Positions 1-5,164 of a stretch of 5,396 nucleotides of DNA are shown piece after piece (position 1 is the stretch's first letter; every line of letters begins with the position of its first letter). The position numbers were made by a program, and so were the translations under genes. The notes beneath the pieces are model-generated. The model saw nothing but the letters and a program-made list of their open reading frames with translations. It was not told the origin of the DNA and did no database searches. The DNA is from Deltaproteobacteria bacterium (GTDB lineage Bacteria > Desulfobacterota > Dissulfuribacteria > Dissulfuribacterales > QOAL01), in NCBI GenBank assembly GCA_015486425.1, contig WFRQ01000266.1, forward strand, positions 1-5,396, read 5' to 3'.

Positions 1-303
1 CTTTCTTATCACGTGCTTTGGTGCCCGGGCAAATCCATATCCAGGCAAATCAACAAAATATATGTTTGAATTGACGATACAAAAATTAAGACTCTGGGTA
101 TAACCTGGACGCGAACTTACCTTTACAAGATTACGCCGGTTAAAGATACGGTTCATCAGAGAGGACTTACCCACATTTGAGCGACCGGCAAAGGCAATTT
201 CCGGAAGGCCGGCATCAGGAAGGTTGTCCAGCTCAAATACGCTTGTATGAAATTCGGAGGAATAAACCGCCGGATGGGAGGAGGGACGATGGTTATCACC
301 CAT
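1..303 (-). CDS. engB: Ribosome biogenesis GTP-binding protein EngB/YsxC, N-terminal 101 codons (partial, runs off left edge)
   Basis: This is a TRAFAC-class GTPase of the EngB/YihA/YsxC family, which is needed for late assembly of the large ribosomal subunit in the cytoplasm. The visible 101 residues contain the G1/P-loop GRSNVGKSS at 40-48, the G2 region with PGYTQ at 66-70 followed by LNF, and G3 DLPGYG at 85-90. This order and these sequences are diagnostic of EngB. The usual protein is about 200 residues, so the G4 and G5 motifs lie beyond the window. The ATG at 303 is chosen because in-frame TGA codons lie just upstream; no clear Shine-Dalgarno site precedes it. The family often has INFF in G2, whereas here it reads LNFC, a conservative difference. 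It lies 134 bp downstream of hisG on the same strand and may be co-transcribed or use its own promoter near 359-364. Confidence 0.95.
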   Translation of the reverse strand, partial: MGDNHRPSSHPAVYSSEFHTSVFELDNLPDAGLPEIAFAGRSNVGKSSLMNRIFNRRNLVKVSSRPGYTQSLNFCIVNSNIYFVDLPGYGFARAPKHVIRK

Positions 304-358
304 GATTCATTCTCATGCGTCACGGTAACAGGGCTGTTTCAACAGGTTGAGCAGGAGC

Positions 359-364
359 ATTATA
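359..364 (-). promoter_or_regulatory. Candidate -10 element for engB
   Basis: On the minus strand positions 364 to 359 read TATAAT, a perfect sigma-70 -10 hexamer in an AT-rich run. It would give a start near 352 and a leader of about 50 nt before the engB ATG. The matching -35 region is poor (around GTTACG or CGTTAC at an acceptable spacing), so this rests mainly on the -10 match and its place in the hisG-engB gap. Confidence 0.35.
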
Positions 365-405
365 TATTTGTTCCCATACCGTAACGTGCTGCGGCTATGT
401 AACTT

Positions 406-442
406 TTTGAGGCCTAATTTGAGAATGCTGTTACGCCTCAAA
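406..442 (-). repeat. Inverted repeat overlapping the hisG stop codon
   Basis: TTTGAGGC at 406-413 and GCCTCAAA at 435-442 are perfect 8-base complements separated by 21 bases. The structure includes the hisG stop codon. No U-run follows on the minus strand (the stem is followed by A residues), so it is not a standard intrinsic terminator. It could stabilise a 3' end or be chance. Confidence 0.3.
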
Positions 443-1310
443 GCACCTTGTTCAGCGCATACTCTATAATTCCCTCAGCCCCTGCATCCTGGAGCCTTGG
501 CACAAGCCCTCTTACCTCGGCCTCATCAATCACTGTTTCAACCGAAAACCACTTCTGGTTATAGAGTGGCGATACAGTAGGGGCGTTCAGACTGGGAAGC
601 AGATCAACTATGACGTCAAGCTTCTCCTCCGGGACGTTCATCTTGACACCCACAAGCCTGTCCGCTCTGAGAGCGCCCTGCATGAGTACTGCGATCTGCT
701 CAATTTTTTTGCGCTTCCACGGATCTTTCCATGCCTCACGGTTGGCAATGAGACGCGGCGTAGATTCCATGAGATCTTCTATAATCTGAAGACCATGGGC
801 CCTTATGGTGCTTCCGGTCTCGGTGACCTCAACGATTGCATCTGCCAGACCGCTTACCACCTTGGCCTCTGTGGCTCCCCATGAAAACTCTATATCTACA
901 TTGACACCCAGCTCACTGAAGTACTTTCTGGAAAAATTAACCAGCTCTGTAGCTATCTTTTTACCTTCCAAGTCTCTGGCATTCCGACAGGGAGAGTCCG
1001 CAGGCACAGCAAGTACCCACCTTGCAGGCCTCCTGCTCACCTTGGAATATATAAGCTCTGTTATAACCTCTACATCCGAATCATTCTCAAGTATCCAGTC
1101 AAGGCCAGTTATACCAACATCAAGGGTGCCGTTATCAACATAACGCGCCATCTCCTGGGCGCGGCATATGCTGCACGCTATTTCAGGGTCATCAATATCA
1201 GGGAAGTAACTGCGACTGTGTACCTTTATGTGCCAGCCTGACTTTGCAAGCAGTTCGATTGTTGCTTTTTCAAGGCTTCCCTTGGGTATTCCGAATTTAA
1301 GCTGATTCAC
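438..1310 (-). CDS. hisG: ATP phosphoribosyltransferase, long form (HisG)
   Basis: HisG catalyses the first step of histidine synthesis, joining ATP and PRPP to give phosphoribosyl-ATP in the cytoplasm. The 290-residue protein opens with the typical FGIPKGSLEKATIELL segment and has LDVGITGLDWI near 63-73 (periplasmic-binding-protein-like fold). The PRPP-binding loop EVTETGSTIRAHGL is at 161-174. The region from about 212 to 290 (GVKMNVPEEKLD, then NAPTVSPLYN) is the C-terminal ACT-like regulatory domain. Its presence marks the long form, which is known to be feedback-inhibited by histidine and does not need HisZ. The start codon is GTG at 1310, because the minus strand reads GTGAATCAG there. 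An AGGAG Shine-Dalgarno site lies 11 bases upstream, inside the 3' end of hisI. The hisI-hisG gap is only 5 bp, so the two are surely one transcript. Confidence 0.97.
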   Translation of the reverse strand: MNQLKFGIPKGSLEKATIELLAKSGWHIKVHSRSYFPDIDDPEIACSICRAQEMARYVDNGTLDVGITGLDWILENDSDVEVITELIYSKVSRRPARWVLAVPADSPCRNARDLEGKKIATELVNFSRKYFSELGVNVDIEFSWGATEAKVVSGLADAIVEVTETGSTIRAHGLQIIEDLMESTPRLIANREAWKDPWKRKKIEQIAVLMQGALRADRLVGVKMNVPEEKLDVIVDLLPSLNAPTVSPLYNQKWFSVETVIDEAEVRGLVPRLQDAGAEGIIEYALNKVL

Positions 1311-1315
1311 TTTTT

Positions 1316-1711
1316 CTATTTCTCCTGTGAGCCGTATACTTCCTGGGGATCAAAAACAGGCCTGCCCTGCGCCACCAGATCCTGGCCCTCCACCTTCTGG
1401 AAAAAACAGCTCCTGAACCCTGTATGACACGCGGCGCCGCCAAGCTGCTCCACCTTAACCAGAATGGTATCAAGGTCACAGTCCACATATGCCTCCCTGA
1501 GAAGCTGCACATGACCTGAAGTCTCACCCTTGAGCCAGAGTTTTTCTCTGGAACGGCTCCAGTAATGGACCTTGCCGGTCTCCAGGGTCTTATCCCATGC
1601 GAGCTGATTCATATAGGCCAGCATGAGCACTTCCCCTGTCTCAAAATCCTGCGCGATAACAGGCAGGAGGCCATTTCCCTTGGCAAAATTGACATCCGAT
1701 ACTTTTTTCAT
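1316..1711 (-). CDS. hisI: Phosphoribosyl-AMP cyclohydrolase (HisI)
   Basis: HisI hydrolyses the adenine ring of phosphoribosyl-AMP, the third step of histidine synthesis, using zinc and magnesium. The 131-residue protein has the typical LPVIAQDFETGEVLMLAYMN opening (16-35), HYWSRSREKLWLKGETSGH at 49-67, and the metal motif VDCDLDT at 76-82 (D77, D79, D81 for Mg; C78 for Zn). ACHTGFRSCF at 94-103 supplies the other zinc cysteines, C95 and C102. There is no C-terminal HisE (pyrophosphohydrolase) domain, so it is the single-domain form, and HisE must be encoded elsewhere. The ATG at 1711 fits the family start; no good Shine-Dalgarno site precedes it. It is the upstream gene of the hisI-hisG pair. 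Confidence 0.97.
   Translation of the reverse strand: MKKVSDVNFAKGNGLLPVIAQDFETGEVLMLAYMNQLAWDKTLETGKVHYWSRSREKLWLKGETSGHVQLLREAYVDCDLDTILVKVEQLGGAACHTGFRSCFFQKVEGQDLVAQGRPVFDPQEVYGSQEK
1322..1326 (-). promoter_or_regulatory. Shine-Dalgarno site for hisG within the hisI 3' end
   Basis: The minus strand reads AGGAG at 1326-1322, which is the Gln-Glu part of the last HisI codons, 11 bases before the hisG GTG. This supports the GTG start and implies that ribosomes finishing hisI pass over the hisG initiation site, favouring coupled translation. Confidence 0.7.
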
Positions 1712-1719
1712 GGTGCCGA

Positions 1720-1748
1720 TGTTTAACTTCCACAGATTGAGATGTCAA
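1720..1748 (-). promoter_or_regulatory. Candidate sigma-70 promoter of hisI-hisG
   Basis: The minus strand has a perfect -35 TTGACA (1748-1743), a 17-base spacer and a weak -10 TAAACA (1725-1720). The implied start, near 1713, is only a few bases before the hisI ATG at 1711, so the mRNA would be nearly leaderless; that agrees with the lack of a Shine-Dalgarno site. The weak -10 keeps confidence low. Confidence 0.35.
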
Positions 1749-1790
1749 GGGCCGGAGGGATGTCCAAGCCCCTTAGACTGACAAATGGAA

Positions 1791-1804
1791 ACCACATACC
1801 ACAT
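1791..1804 (+). repeat. Tandem direct repeat, two copies of ACCACAT
   Basis: ACCACAT occurs twice back to back about 90 bp upstream of the sigma-54 motif at 1895-1909. This is a distance at which activator sites of sigma-54 promoters are often found, but two 7-base copies could be chance. I do not recognise the site of any known regulator. Confidence 0.3.
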
Positions 1805-1894
1805 TTCACAGAAATAATTTACCCACACTACCTGGAAAATTAAAATTCAGCAGAAAAATCACGGAAAAGAGAGAGTTTTGTGACTGAAAAAACA

Positions 1895-1909
1895 TGGCAC
1901 GCGCTTTGC
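1895..1909 (+). promoter_or_regulatory. Sigma-54 (RpoN) -24/-12 promoter
   Basis: The sequence TGGCACGCGCTTTGC matches the sigma-54 consensus TGGCACG-N4-TTGC at every defined position, with the invariant GG and GC exactly 10 bases apart. It lies in a non-coding gap and points at the lipoprotein gene at 2018. The expected start is about 1921, giving a leader of about 97 nt. Such promoters need an AAA+ enhancer-binding protein; none is encoded in the window. Confidence 0.75.
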
Positions 1910-1929
1910 GTTAAAGAAAGATTATACTG

Positions 1930-1953
1930 ACCATGGAAACACAACCACATGGT
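1930..1953 (+). repeat. Small stem-loop in the predicted leader of the lipoprotein transcript
   Basis: ACCATG at 1930-1935 and CATGGT at 1948-1953 are perfect 6-base complements with a 12-base loop. TACTGAC also occurs twice nearby (1925-1931 and 1953-1959). The structure lies within the transcript expected from the sigma-54 promoter but not in the shorter sigma-70 transcript. Confidence 0.3.
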
Positions 1954-1972
1954 ACTGACGGACAGTGCCTGG

Positions 1973-2000
1973 TTGACAAACATTCAGCAATAGTTATACT
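1973..2000 (+). promoter_or_regulatory. Sigma-70 promoter of the lipoprotein gene
   Basis: A perfect -35 TTGACA at 1973-1978, a 16-base spacer and -10 TATACT at 1995-2000 (5 of 6 consensus) make a strong housekeeping promoter. The start would be near 2007, leaving about 11 nt before the ATG at 2018, a very short leader. Together with the motif at 1895 it suggests dual control. Confidence 0.65.
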
Positions 2001-2017
2001 TATCGACAGAATTTATC

Positions 2018-2320
2018 ATGAACTTTATTAAAATTATTACATCTTTCAGCAGATTTTTTCTCATTCTCGTGCTTTTTTGCATCGTGTTATCTCTTTCTGC
2101 GTGTAACACACCGGACAGTGAGGTAGGCGGGAAATACAGCAACCCGTATACAAAGGCTCAGATAGACAAAATGCTTCGGTACCATGGGGCCCTTGTGGCA
2201 AAATTCGATAAAGGGCAGTGGTACTTCCTCTCAGGACATCGCTGGATAAAGATTGAAAACGGCGGGGCCAAACGATTCGCTCTTGCCAGCCACAACTCCG
2301 GCTCCAAATCTCAACTCTGA
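2018..2320 (+). CDS. Small putative lipoprotein, function unknown
   Basis: The 100-residue product has a short N-terminus with one lysine and one arginine (MNFIKIITSFSRFF), a hydrophobic segment at about 13-27 and a lipobox LSAC ending at Cys29. It is therefore predicted to be exported, lipidated and cut by signal peptidase II. The mature part is about 72 residues, polar and basic in places, with an aromatic-rich stretch GQWYFLSGHRWIKI at about 66-79 that could form a small beta structure. I do not recognise a family and assign no function. The ATG at 2018 gives a proper signal peptide; there is no clear Shine-Dalgarno site. It stands alone, divergent from hisI and convergent with dtd. Residue 30 is Asn, so the outer-membrane default would apply if the usual +2 Asp rule holds. 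Confidence 0.75.
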   Translation: MNFIKIITSFSRFFLILVLFCIVLSLSACNTPDSEVGGKYSNPYTKAQIDKMLRYHGALVAKFDKGQWYFLSGHRWIKIENGGAKRFALASHNSGSKSQL

Positions 2321-2335
2321 TACCTGAATCTTCAA

Positions 2336-2357
2336 TTGCACGGTTCTGCCAGTGCAA
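2336..2357. terminator. Stem-loop 15 bp after the lipoprotein stop
   Basis: TTGCACGG, loop TTCTG, CC, a bulged A, and GTGCAA form an 8-pair stem with one bulge. No T-run follows on either strand, so if it marks a transcript end it is not a classical intrinsic terminator. It may instead protect an mRNA 3' end. Confidence 0.3.
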
Positions 2358-2379
2358 CATCCCATATCATGAAACCCGG

Positions 2380-2429
2380 CTTAAAGCTCAAAGGGAAGGG
2401 CAGGCAATCACACATCCTTTTGCTTTAAG
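2380..2429. repeat. Longer stem-loop between convergent lipoprotein and dtd genes
   Basis: CTTAAAGC at 2380-2387 pairs perfectly with GCTTTAAG at 2422-2429, and just inside AAAGG at 2390-2394 pairs with CCTTT at 2416-2420, leaving a loop of about 20 bases. Its place between convergent genes suggests a two-way 3' end structure. A seven-T run occurs on the plus strand at 2452-2458, too far from the stem for a standard terminator. The rest of the 2321-2516 gap shows nothing else. Confidence 0.35.
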
Positions 2430-2516
2430 GGGCAGGCACAACGCTGATAGATTTTTTTCTCCTACAGCCTTTAAAACAGGAACATCTTCATGTCTGATCC
2501 ACATAGGCACTTTACA

Positions 2517-2957
2517 CTATCTGGATTTCAGTATCAGGGTAACAGGGCCGTCGTTCACAAGCATTACCTTCATATCGGCCTGAAACACTCCTTTTTGAAC
2601 CGTAACGCCCTTTTCCTCAACCATCCGACAGAGCAGATCATAGTACTCCCTGCCCTTGTCTGGCGAAGCGGCCCTGACAAACGATGGCCTTCTGCCCTTT
2701 CTGCAGTCTCCGCAGAGCGTAAACTGTGAAACTATGAGCATCTCTCCGCCTGTATCAAGAATTGAACGGTTAAGTTTGCCATCTTCATCGCTGAATACCC
2801 TGAGGTTGGCGCATTTATCTGCTATGAAAGCCACATCACTTTCTGTATCATCTTTTTCCACACCTGCCAGTACCAGCGCACCCCTGCCGACTGATGCAAC
2901 TACCTGGTTATCCACTGTTACTGATGCCTTAATTATCCGCTGCCATACTGCTATCAT
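2517..2957 (-). CDS. dtd: D-aminoacyl-tRNA deacylase (DTD)
   Basis: DTD hydrolyses D-amino acids (classically D-Tyr) and mischarged glycine from tRNA, proofreading chirality before translation. The 146-residue protein, the usual family length, begins MIAVWQRIIKASVTV, matching the family's MRAVIQRVxxAxVxV pattern. It has the two hallmark motifs: SQFTL at 77-81, in MLIVSQFTLCGDCRKGRRPSF, and NDGPVT at 135-140 carrying the Gly-cisPro pair that enters the neighbouring subunit's active site. The ATG at 2957 is chosen over the in-frame TTG at 2972 because a strong GGAGG Shine-Dalgarno site lies 6 bases upstream, between the two. It is transcribed leftwards, convergent with the lipoprotein gene and divergent from the methyltransferase gene. 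Confidence 0.97.
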   Translation of the reverse strand: MIAVWQRIIKASVTVDNQVVASVGRGALVLAGVEKDDTESDVAFIADKCANLRVFSDEDGKLNRSILDTGGEMLIVSQFTLCGDCRKGRRPSFVRAASPDKGREYYDLLCRMVEEKGVTVQKGVFQADMKVMLVNDGPVTLILKSR

Positions 2958-2963
2958 TTGTTT

Positions 2964-2968
2964 CCTCC
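2964..2968 (-). promoter_or_regulatory. Shine-Dalgarno site fixing the dtd start
   Basis: The minus strand reads GGAGG here, 6 bases before the ATG at 2957. It lies inside the longer TTG-initiated reading frame, so it argues that the ATG is the true start. Confidence 0.8.
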
Positions 2969-2993
2969 GCAATATCCTTAGTGGCTGTCACCA

Positions 2994-3002
2994 AATATAC
3001 CA
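2994..3002 (-). promoter_or_regulatory. Candidate extended -10 promoter of dtd
   Basis: The minus strand reads TGGTATATT, an extended -10 (TGn plus TATATT, 5 of 6 consensus). The start would be near 2987 with about 30 nt of leader, enough to hold the GGAGG site. No good -35 is visible, which extended -10 promoters tolerate. Confidence 0.4.
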
Positions 3003-3042
3003 TTTCTGTGCAATGGGAAAAACGCCGTATATTTACTCAACC

Positions 3043-3059
3043 TGTGGAAATTTTCCACA
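3043..3059. promoter_or_regulatory. Perfect 17-bp palindrome, possible operator between divergent genes
   Basis: TGTGGAAA, one central T, and TTTCCACA are exact complements. The site lies in the dtd/methyltransferase divergent gap, about 40 bp upstream of the dtd -10 candidate and 45 bp before the methyltransferase ATG. The size and symmetry suit a dimeric regulator, but I cannot name one. The right half (TTTTCCACA) also fits the loose DnaA-box pattern TTWTNCACA. Confidence 0.4.
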
Positions 3060-3076
3060 CACGGTTAAAGACGGCC

Positions 3077-3120
3077 CCGGGCAATTGCCTGTTGGCAGGC
3101 CCTCATGCTGACCTGCCCGG
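3077..3120 (+). repeat. Nested stem-loop over the upstream ATG of the methyltransferase gene
   Basis: CCGGGCA at 3077-3083 pairs with TGCCCGG at 3114-3120. Inside it GCCTG at 3087-3091 pairs with CAGGC at 3096-3100 around a TTGG loop. The ATG at 3105 falls between the inner and outer right arms, so the structure could mask that start if it is transcribed. Confidence 0.4.
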
Positions 3121-3827
3121 TACATGATTCGGATACCAACATGCCTGCAAAGAGAAATAATACACTGCACGCGCTTGAAGATATGGGGCTTGATATCAGG
3201 CAGCCAGAGACTGGATACAGATTTTCAGTAGACTCACTTCTGCTTGCTGATTTCTGCAGGCCGGGGCGCAGGCACCATGTGCTTGATCTTGGGACCGGAT
3301 GTGGAGTAATTTCCCTGATCATAGCGAGAAAATTTCCAGATATAAAAGTGACAGCAGTAGAAATACAGGAAAAGCTGATAGATCTGGCAAGAGAGAATGT
3401 TTCCCGCAACAGGCTTGGGGATCGTATCACTGTGGTCCACGGGGACTTGAATAACATTGGTGATTTTATCAAAGCACAAGGCGTGGACCATGTGGTATCC
3501 AATCCCCCGTACAGAACACCGGTTTCAGGGCGCATATGCATTGATTCCATGGAGGCGCTTGCAAGACATGAAATACTTACCGATATAGAGAGAGTGATAC
3601 AGGCAGCGCGATATGCACTTCGCCCCGGTGGCAGATTAAGCGTAATATTTCCGGCTGAAAGGGTGGCAGGGCTCATATCCTCACTGGTCTCAAACAGGCT
3701 TGAACCCAAGAGGATGCAAATGGTTCATCCATCCCCGGAACGCAAGGCACGGATGTGCATGATTGAGGCATGCAGAGACGCTGGAAGAGAACTTCACGTA
3801 CTGCCGCCCATGTTTCTTAATTTGTAA
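3105..3827 (+). CDS. TrmN6-like tRNA (adenine-N6)-methyltransferase
   Basis: This is a Rossmann-fold SAM-dependent methyltransferase of the YfiC/TrmN6 type. In E. coli that enzyme makes m6A37 in tRNA1(Val). The 240 residues show the family's opening GYRFSVDSLLLADF at 37-50, SAM motif I VLDLGTGCG at 59-67, the acidic end of strand 2 at VTAVEIQ (82-88), HGDL at 112-115 and the N6-adenine catalytic motif NPPY at 133-136. A RHEI stretch follows at 154-157, then LRPGGRLSVIFPAER at 172-186. The substrate tRNA is inferred from the family, not shown by the sequence. Start choice is open: the ATG at 3105 sits in a stem-loop with no good ribosome site, and the ATG at 3141 (MPAKRNN, 228 residues) also lacks a strong one but removes a tail unlike the family. 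It is followed by a 185-bp gap to cmk. Confidence 0.88.
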   Translation: MLTCPVHDSDTNMPAKRNNTLHALEDMGLDIRQPETGYRFSVDSLLLADFCRPGRRHHVLDLGTGCGVISLIIARKFPDIKVTAVEIQEKLIDLARENVSRNRLGDRITVVHGDLNNIGDFIKAQGVDHVVSNPPYRTPVSGRICIDSMEALARHEILTDIERVIQAARYALRPGGRLSVIFPAERVAGLISSLVSNRLEPKRMQMVHPSPERKARMCMIEACRDAGRELHVLPPMFLNL

Positions 3828-4012
3828 CTGTTCAGCGTTTCGTATGATTGCACGTGCATGGTATTGTTTTTCAGCTCTATGAGAAAACTACGAAATTGTC
3901 CAAAATCGCTTCAAAACAAAACCATTAACCTGCGCTGAGCAAATGCCTCAATTTTTAATGTGCAAATTATGACAAAAAAAATTGATTAAAAAAAGTGTAA
4001 GAGCCGATACTA
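3828..4012 (+). other. AT-rich gap between the methyltransferase gene and cmk
   Basis: No gene is visible. The gap contains the 10-base palindrome TGCACGTGCA at 3849-3858 and A-tracts around 3966-3996, which may curve or act as an UP element. TTGATT and GATACT near the cmk start have promoter-like spacing (18) but would give a leaderless mRNA, so I do not call a promoter. No intrinsic terminator follows the methyltransferase gene. Confidence 0.5.
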
Positions 4013-4672
4013 ATGGATATAGTAACCATAGATGGACCTGCAGGTGCTGGAAAAAGCACAATAAGCCGAATGGTGGCCAGACGGCTTGGATATCACAGAC
4101 TCGATACAGGCGCCATGTATCGGGCTGTGGCTTGGCTGCTGAAGGAAGAAGGTACCAGCCTTTCAGACACTGATGAAGTTGCACGTATCTGCCGCGAATG
4201 CCACATCCGGTTTGATGGTGAACGGATTTTTATAAACCAGAGCGATGTCACAAACCTTATCAGGTCTCCTGAGATGGACATGCTGGCATCTAAGGTATCC
4301 GGAATACCTGTTGTACGAGAAAGGCTTGCCGGCATGCAGAAGGAGATCGGCATGAAAGGCAGATGCGTTGCCGAAGGCCGGGACATGGGAACCGTGGTAT
4401 TTCCTGACGCCGACTATAAATTCTTTCTCACGGCAACGGCTGAAGAACGCGCAAGAAGAAGAAAAAAACAGCTTGAAATTGCCGGTGAAATTGTGTTATA
4501 TGAAATCATATTAAAGCAAATAATAGAGAGAGACAGGGCTGACAGCAGTCGTTCCATGTCTCCCCTGAAACCGGCTGAAGATGCCGTACTGCTGGATTCC
4601 ACCTCTTTCTCGCCGGCCGAAGTGGTGGAGTTCATCCTTGCAGAAATAAAGAAAAAGAGAGATTTATCATGA
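4013..4672 (+). CDS. cmk: Cytidylate kinase (CMP/dCMP kinase)
   Basis: Cmk phosphorylates CMP and dCMP with ATP in the cytoplasm, feeding CTP and dCTP pools. The 219-residue protein has Walker A GPAGAGKST at 8-16, DTGAMYRAVAWL at 31-42 for nucleotide binding, and the family signature EGRDMGTVVFPDAD at 121-134, where most members have Ile rather than Met. An arginine-rich LID region (ERARRRKKQ) is at 145-153 and RDRADSSRSMSPLKPAEDAVLLDST at 173-197 contributes the CMP-binding arginines. Length is normal for the family. The ATG at 4013 fits the family start (MDIVTIDGPAGAGKST); the ribosome site is weak. The stop overlaps the next start as ATGA, so the MarR-family gene is translationally coupled. 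In many bacteria cmk is followed by rpsA; that is not the case here. Confidence 0.97.
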   Translation: MDIVTIDGPAGAGKSTISRMVARRLGYHRLDTGAMYRAVAWLLKEEGTSLSDTDEVARICRECHIRFDGERIFINQSDVTNLIRSPEMDMLASKVSGIPVVRERLAGMQKEIGMKGRCVAEGRDMGTVVFPDADYKFFLTATAEERARRRKKQLEIAGEIVLYEIILKQIIERDRADSSRSMSPLKPAEDAVLLDSTSFSPAEVVEFILAEIKKKRDLS

Positions 4673-5118
4673 AAAACAACTTTACCATTGATGAGTGCCT
4701 TGGCTTTATTGCCAACAGGCTCGTAAAGGTCTTTTACAAGGCCTTTGATCATGAACTTGAGGAACAGGGGATTACAAGCGCTCAGTTCTGCGTACTGGCA
4801 AAACTCCTTGAAGAAGAGGGGCTTACACAGACGGAGCTTGCCTCACGGCTGTTTATAGAAAGCCCTACCCTGGTGCGTACGCTGGACAAGATGGAACAGG
4901 CGGGCTTCATAGAACGCCGCAGCGTTCCCACTGACAGGCGGGCCCACCATATTTTCCTCAAGCCCAAGGGAAAGAAGATGCAGAAAATGGTAAACCGCAT
5001 AGGCAAGGCAGTACACACCAAGGCAGTTGCGGGAATCGACCCAGATCAGCTTGAAACGCTCAGGGAATCACTAAGCACCATATGGCACAACCTGGAGGAA
5101 ATGATCGAAAAGCCCTGA
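4669..5118 (+). CDS. MarR-family transcriptional regulator
   Basis: This 149-residue protein is a winged helix-turn-helix regulator of the MarR family, which act as dimers and usually repress nearby efflux, stress or catabolic genes until a small ligand binds. Helices at about 8-33 (dimer part) precede ITSAQFCVLAKLLEEEGLTQTELASRL (35-61). The recognition helix region is ESPTLVRTLDKMEQAGFIERR at 64-84. The wing carries the family's conserved DRRAHHIFLKPKGK at 89-102 (D89, R90, R91), and C-terminal helices to 149 complete the dimer interface. The length is typical. The start overlaps the cmk stop (ATGA), so it is probably co-expressed with cmk. No target gene or obvious cognate operator is visible beside it, and the ligand cannot be told from sequence. 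Confidence 0.93.
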   Translation: MKNNFTIDECLGFIANRLVKVFYKAFDHELEEQGITSAQFCVLAKLLEEEGLTQTELASRLFIESPTLVRTLDKMEQAGFIERRSVPTDRRAHHIFLKPKGKKMQKMVNRIGKAVHTKAVAGIDPDQLETLRESLSTIWHNLEEMIEKP

Positions 5119-5135
5119 ACGGACGTGCTGTGCCG

Positions 5136-5162
5136 AGGATAGCCGTTCTCCTGTAATTTTTT
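5136..5162 (+). terminator. Weak candidate terminator after cmk-marR
   Basis: AGGA at 5136-5139 can pair with TCCT at 5149-5152, with six T residues at 5157-5162 after a short gap. The stem is only 4 bp, so this is a poor intrinsic terminator; the T-run is its main support. Confidence 0.25.
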
Positions 5163-5164
5163 GC

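Noticed and set aside
496..520. TGGCAC matches elsewhere (near 499 and 1230) as further sigma-54 promoters
   Set aside because: They lie in hisG coding sequence and lack the TTGC -12 element at the required spacing.
805..1143. Plus-strand 112-codon frame across hisG
   Set aside because: Antisense shadow of a well-conserved gene, with low-complexity Ser/Thr/Leu-rich content and no family resemblance.
2958..2972. Longer dtd start at the TTG at 2972 (151 residues)
   Set aside because: The GGAGG ribosome site lies inside that extension, 6 bases before the ATG at 2957, and the family begins at that Met.
2907..3059. DnaA-box-like sequences (TTATCCACT inside dtd and TTTTCCACA at 3051-3059) hinting at a replication origin
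   Set aside because: Only two loose matches, one inside a coding gene, with no box cluster, no AT-rich unwinding element and no dnaA or dnaN nearby. The second is explained by the palindrome.
3065..3709. Minus-strand 214-codon frame across the methyltransferase gene
   Set aside because: Antisense shadow; Ser-rich composition typical of the reverse of a real gene, and the plus-strand product has clear SAM and NPPY motifs.
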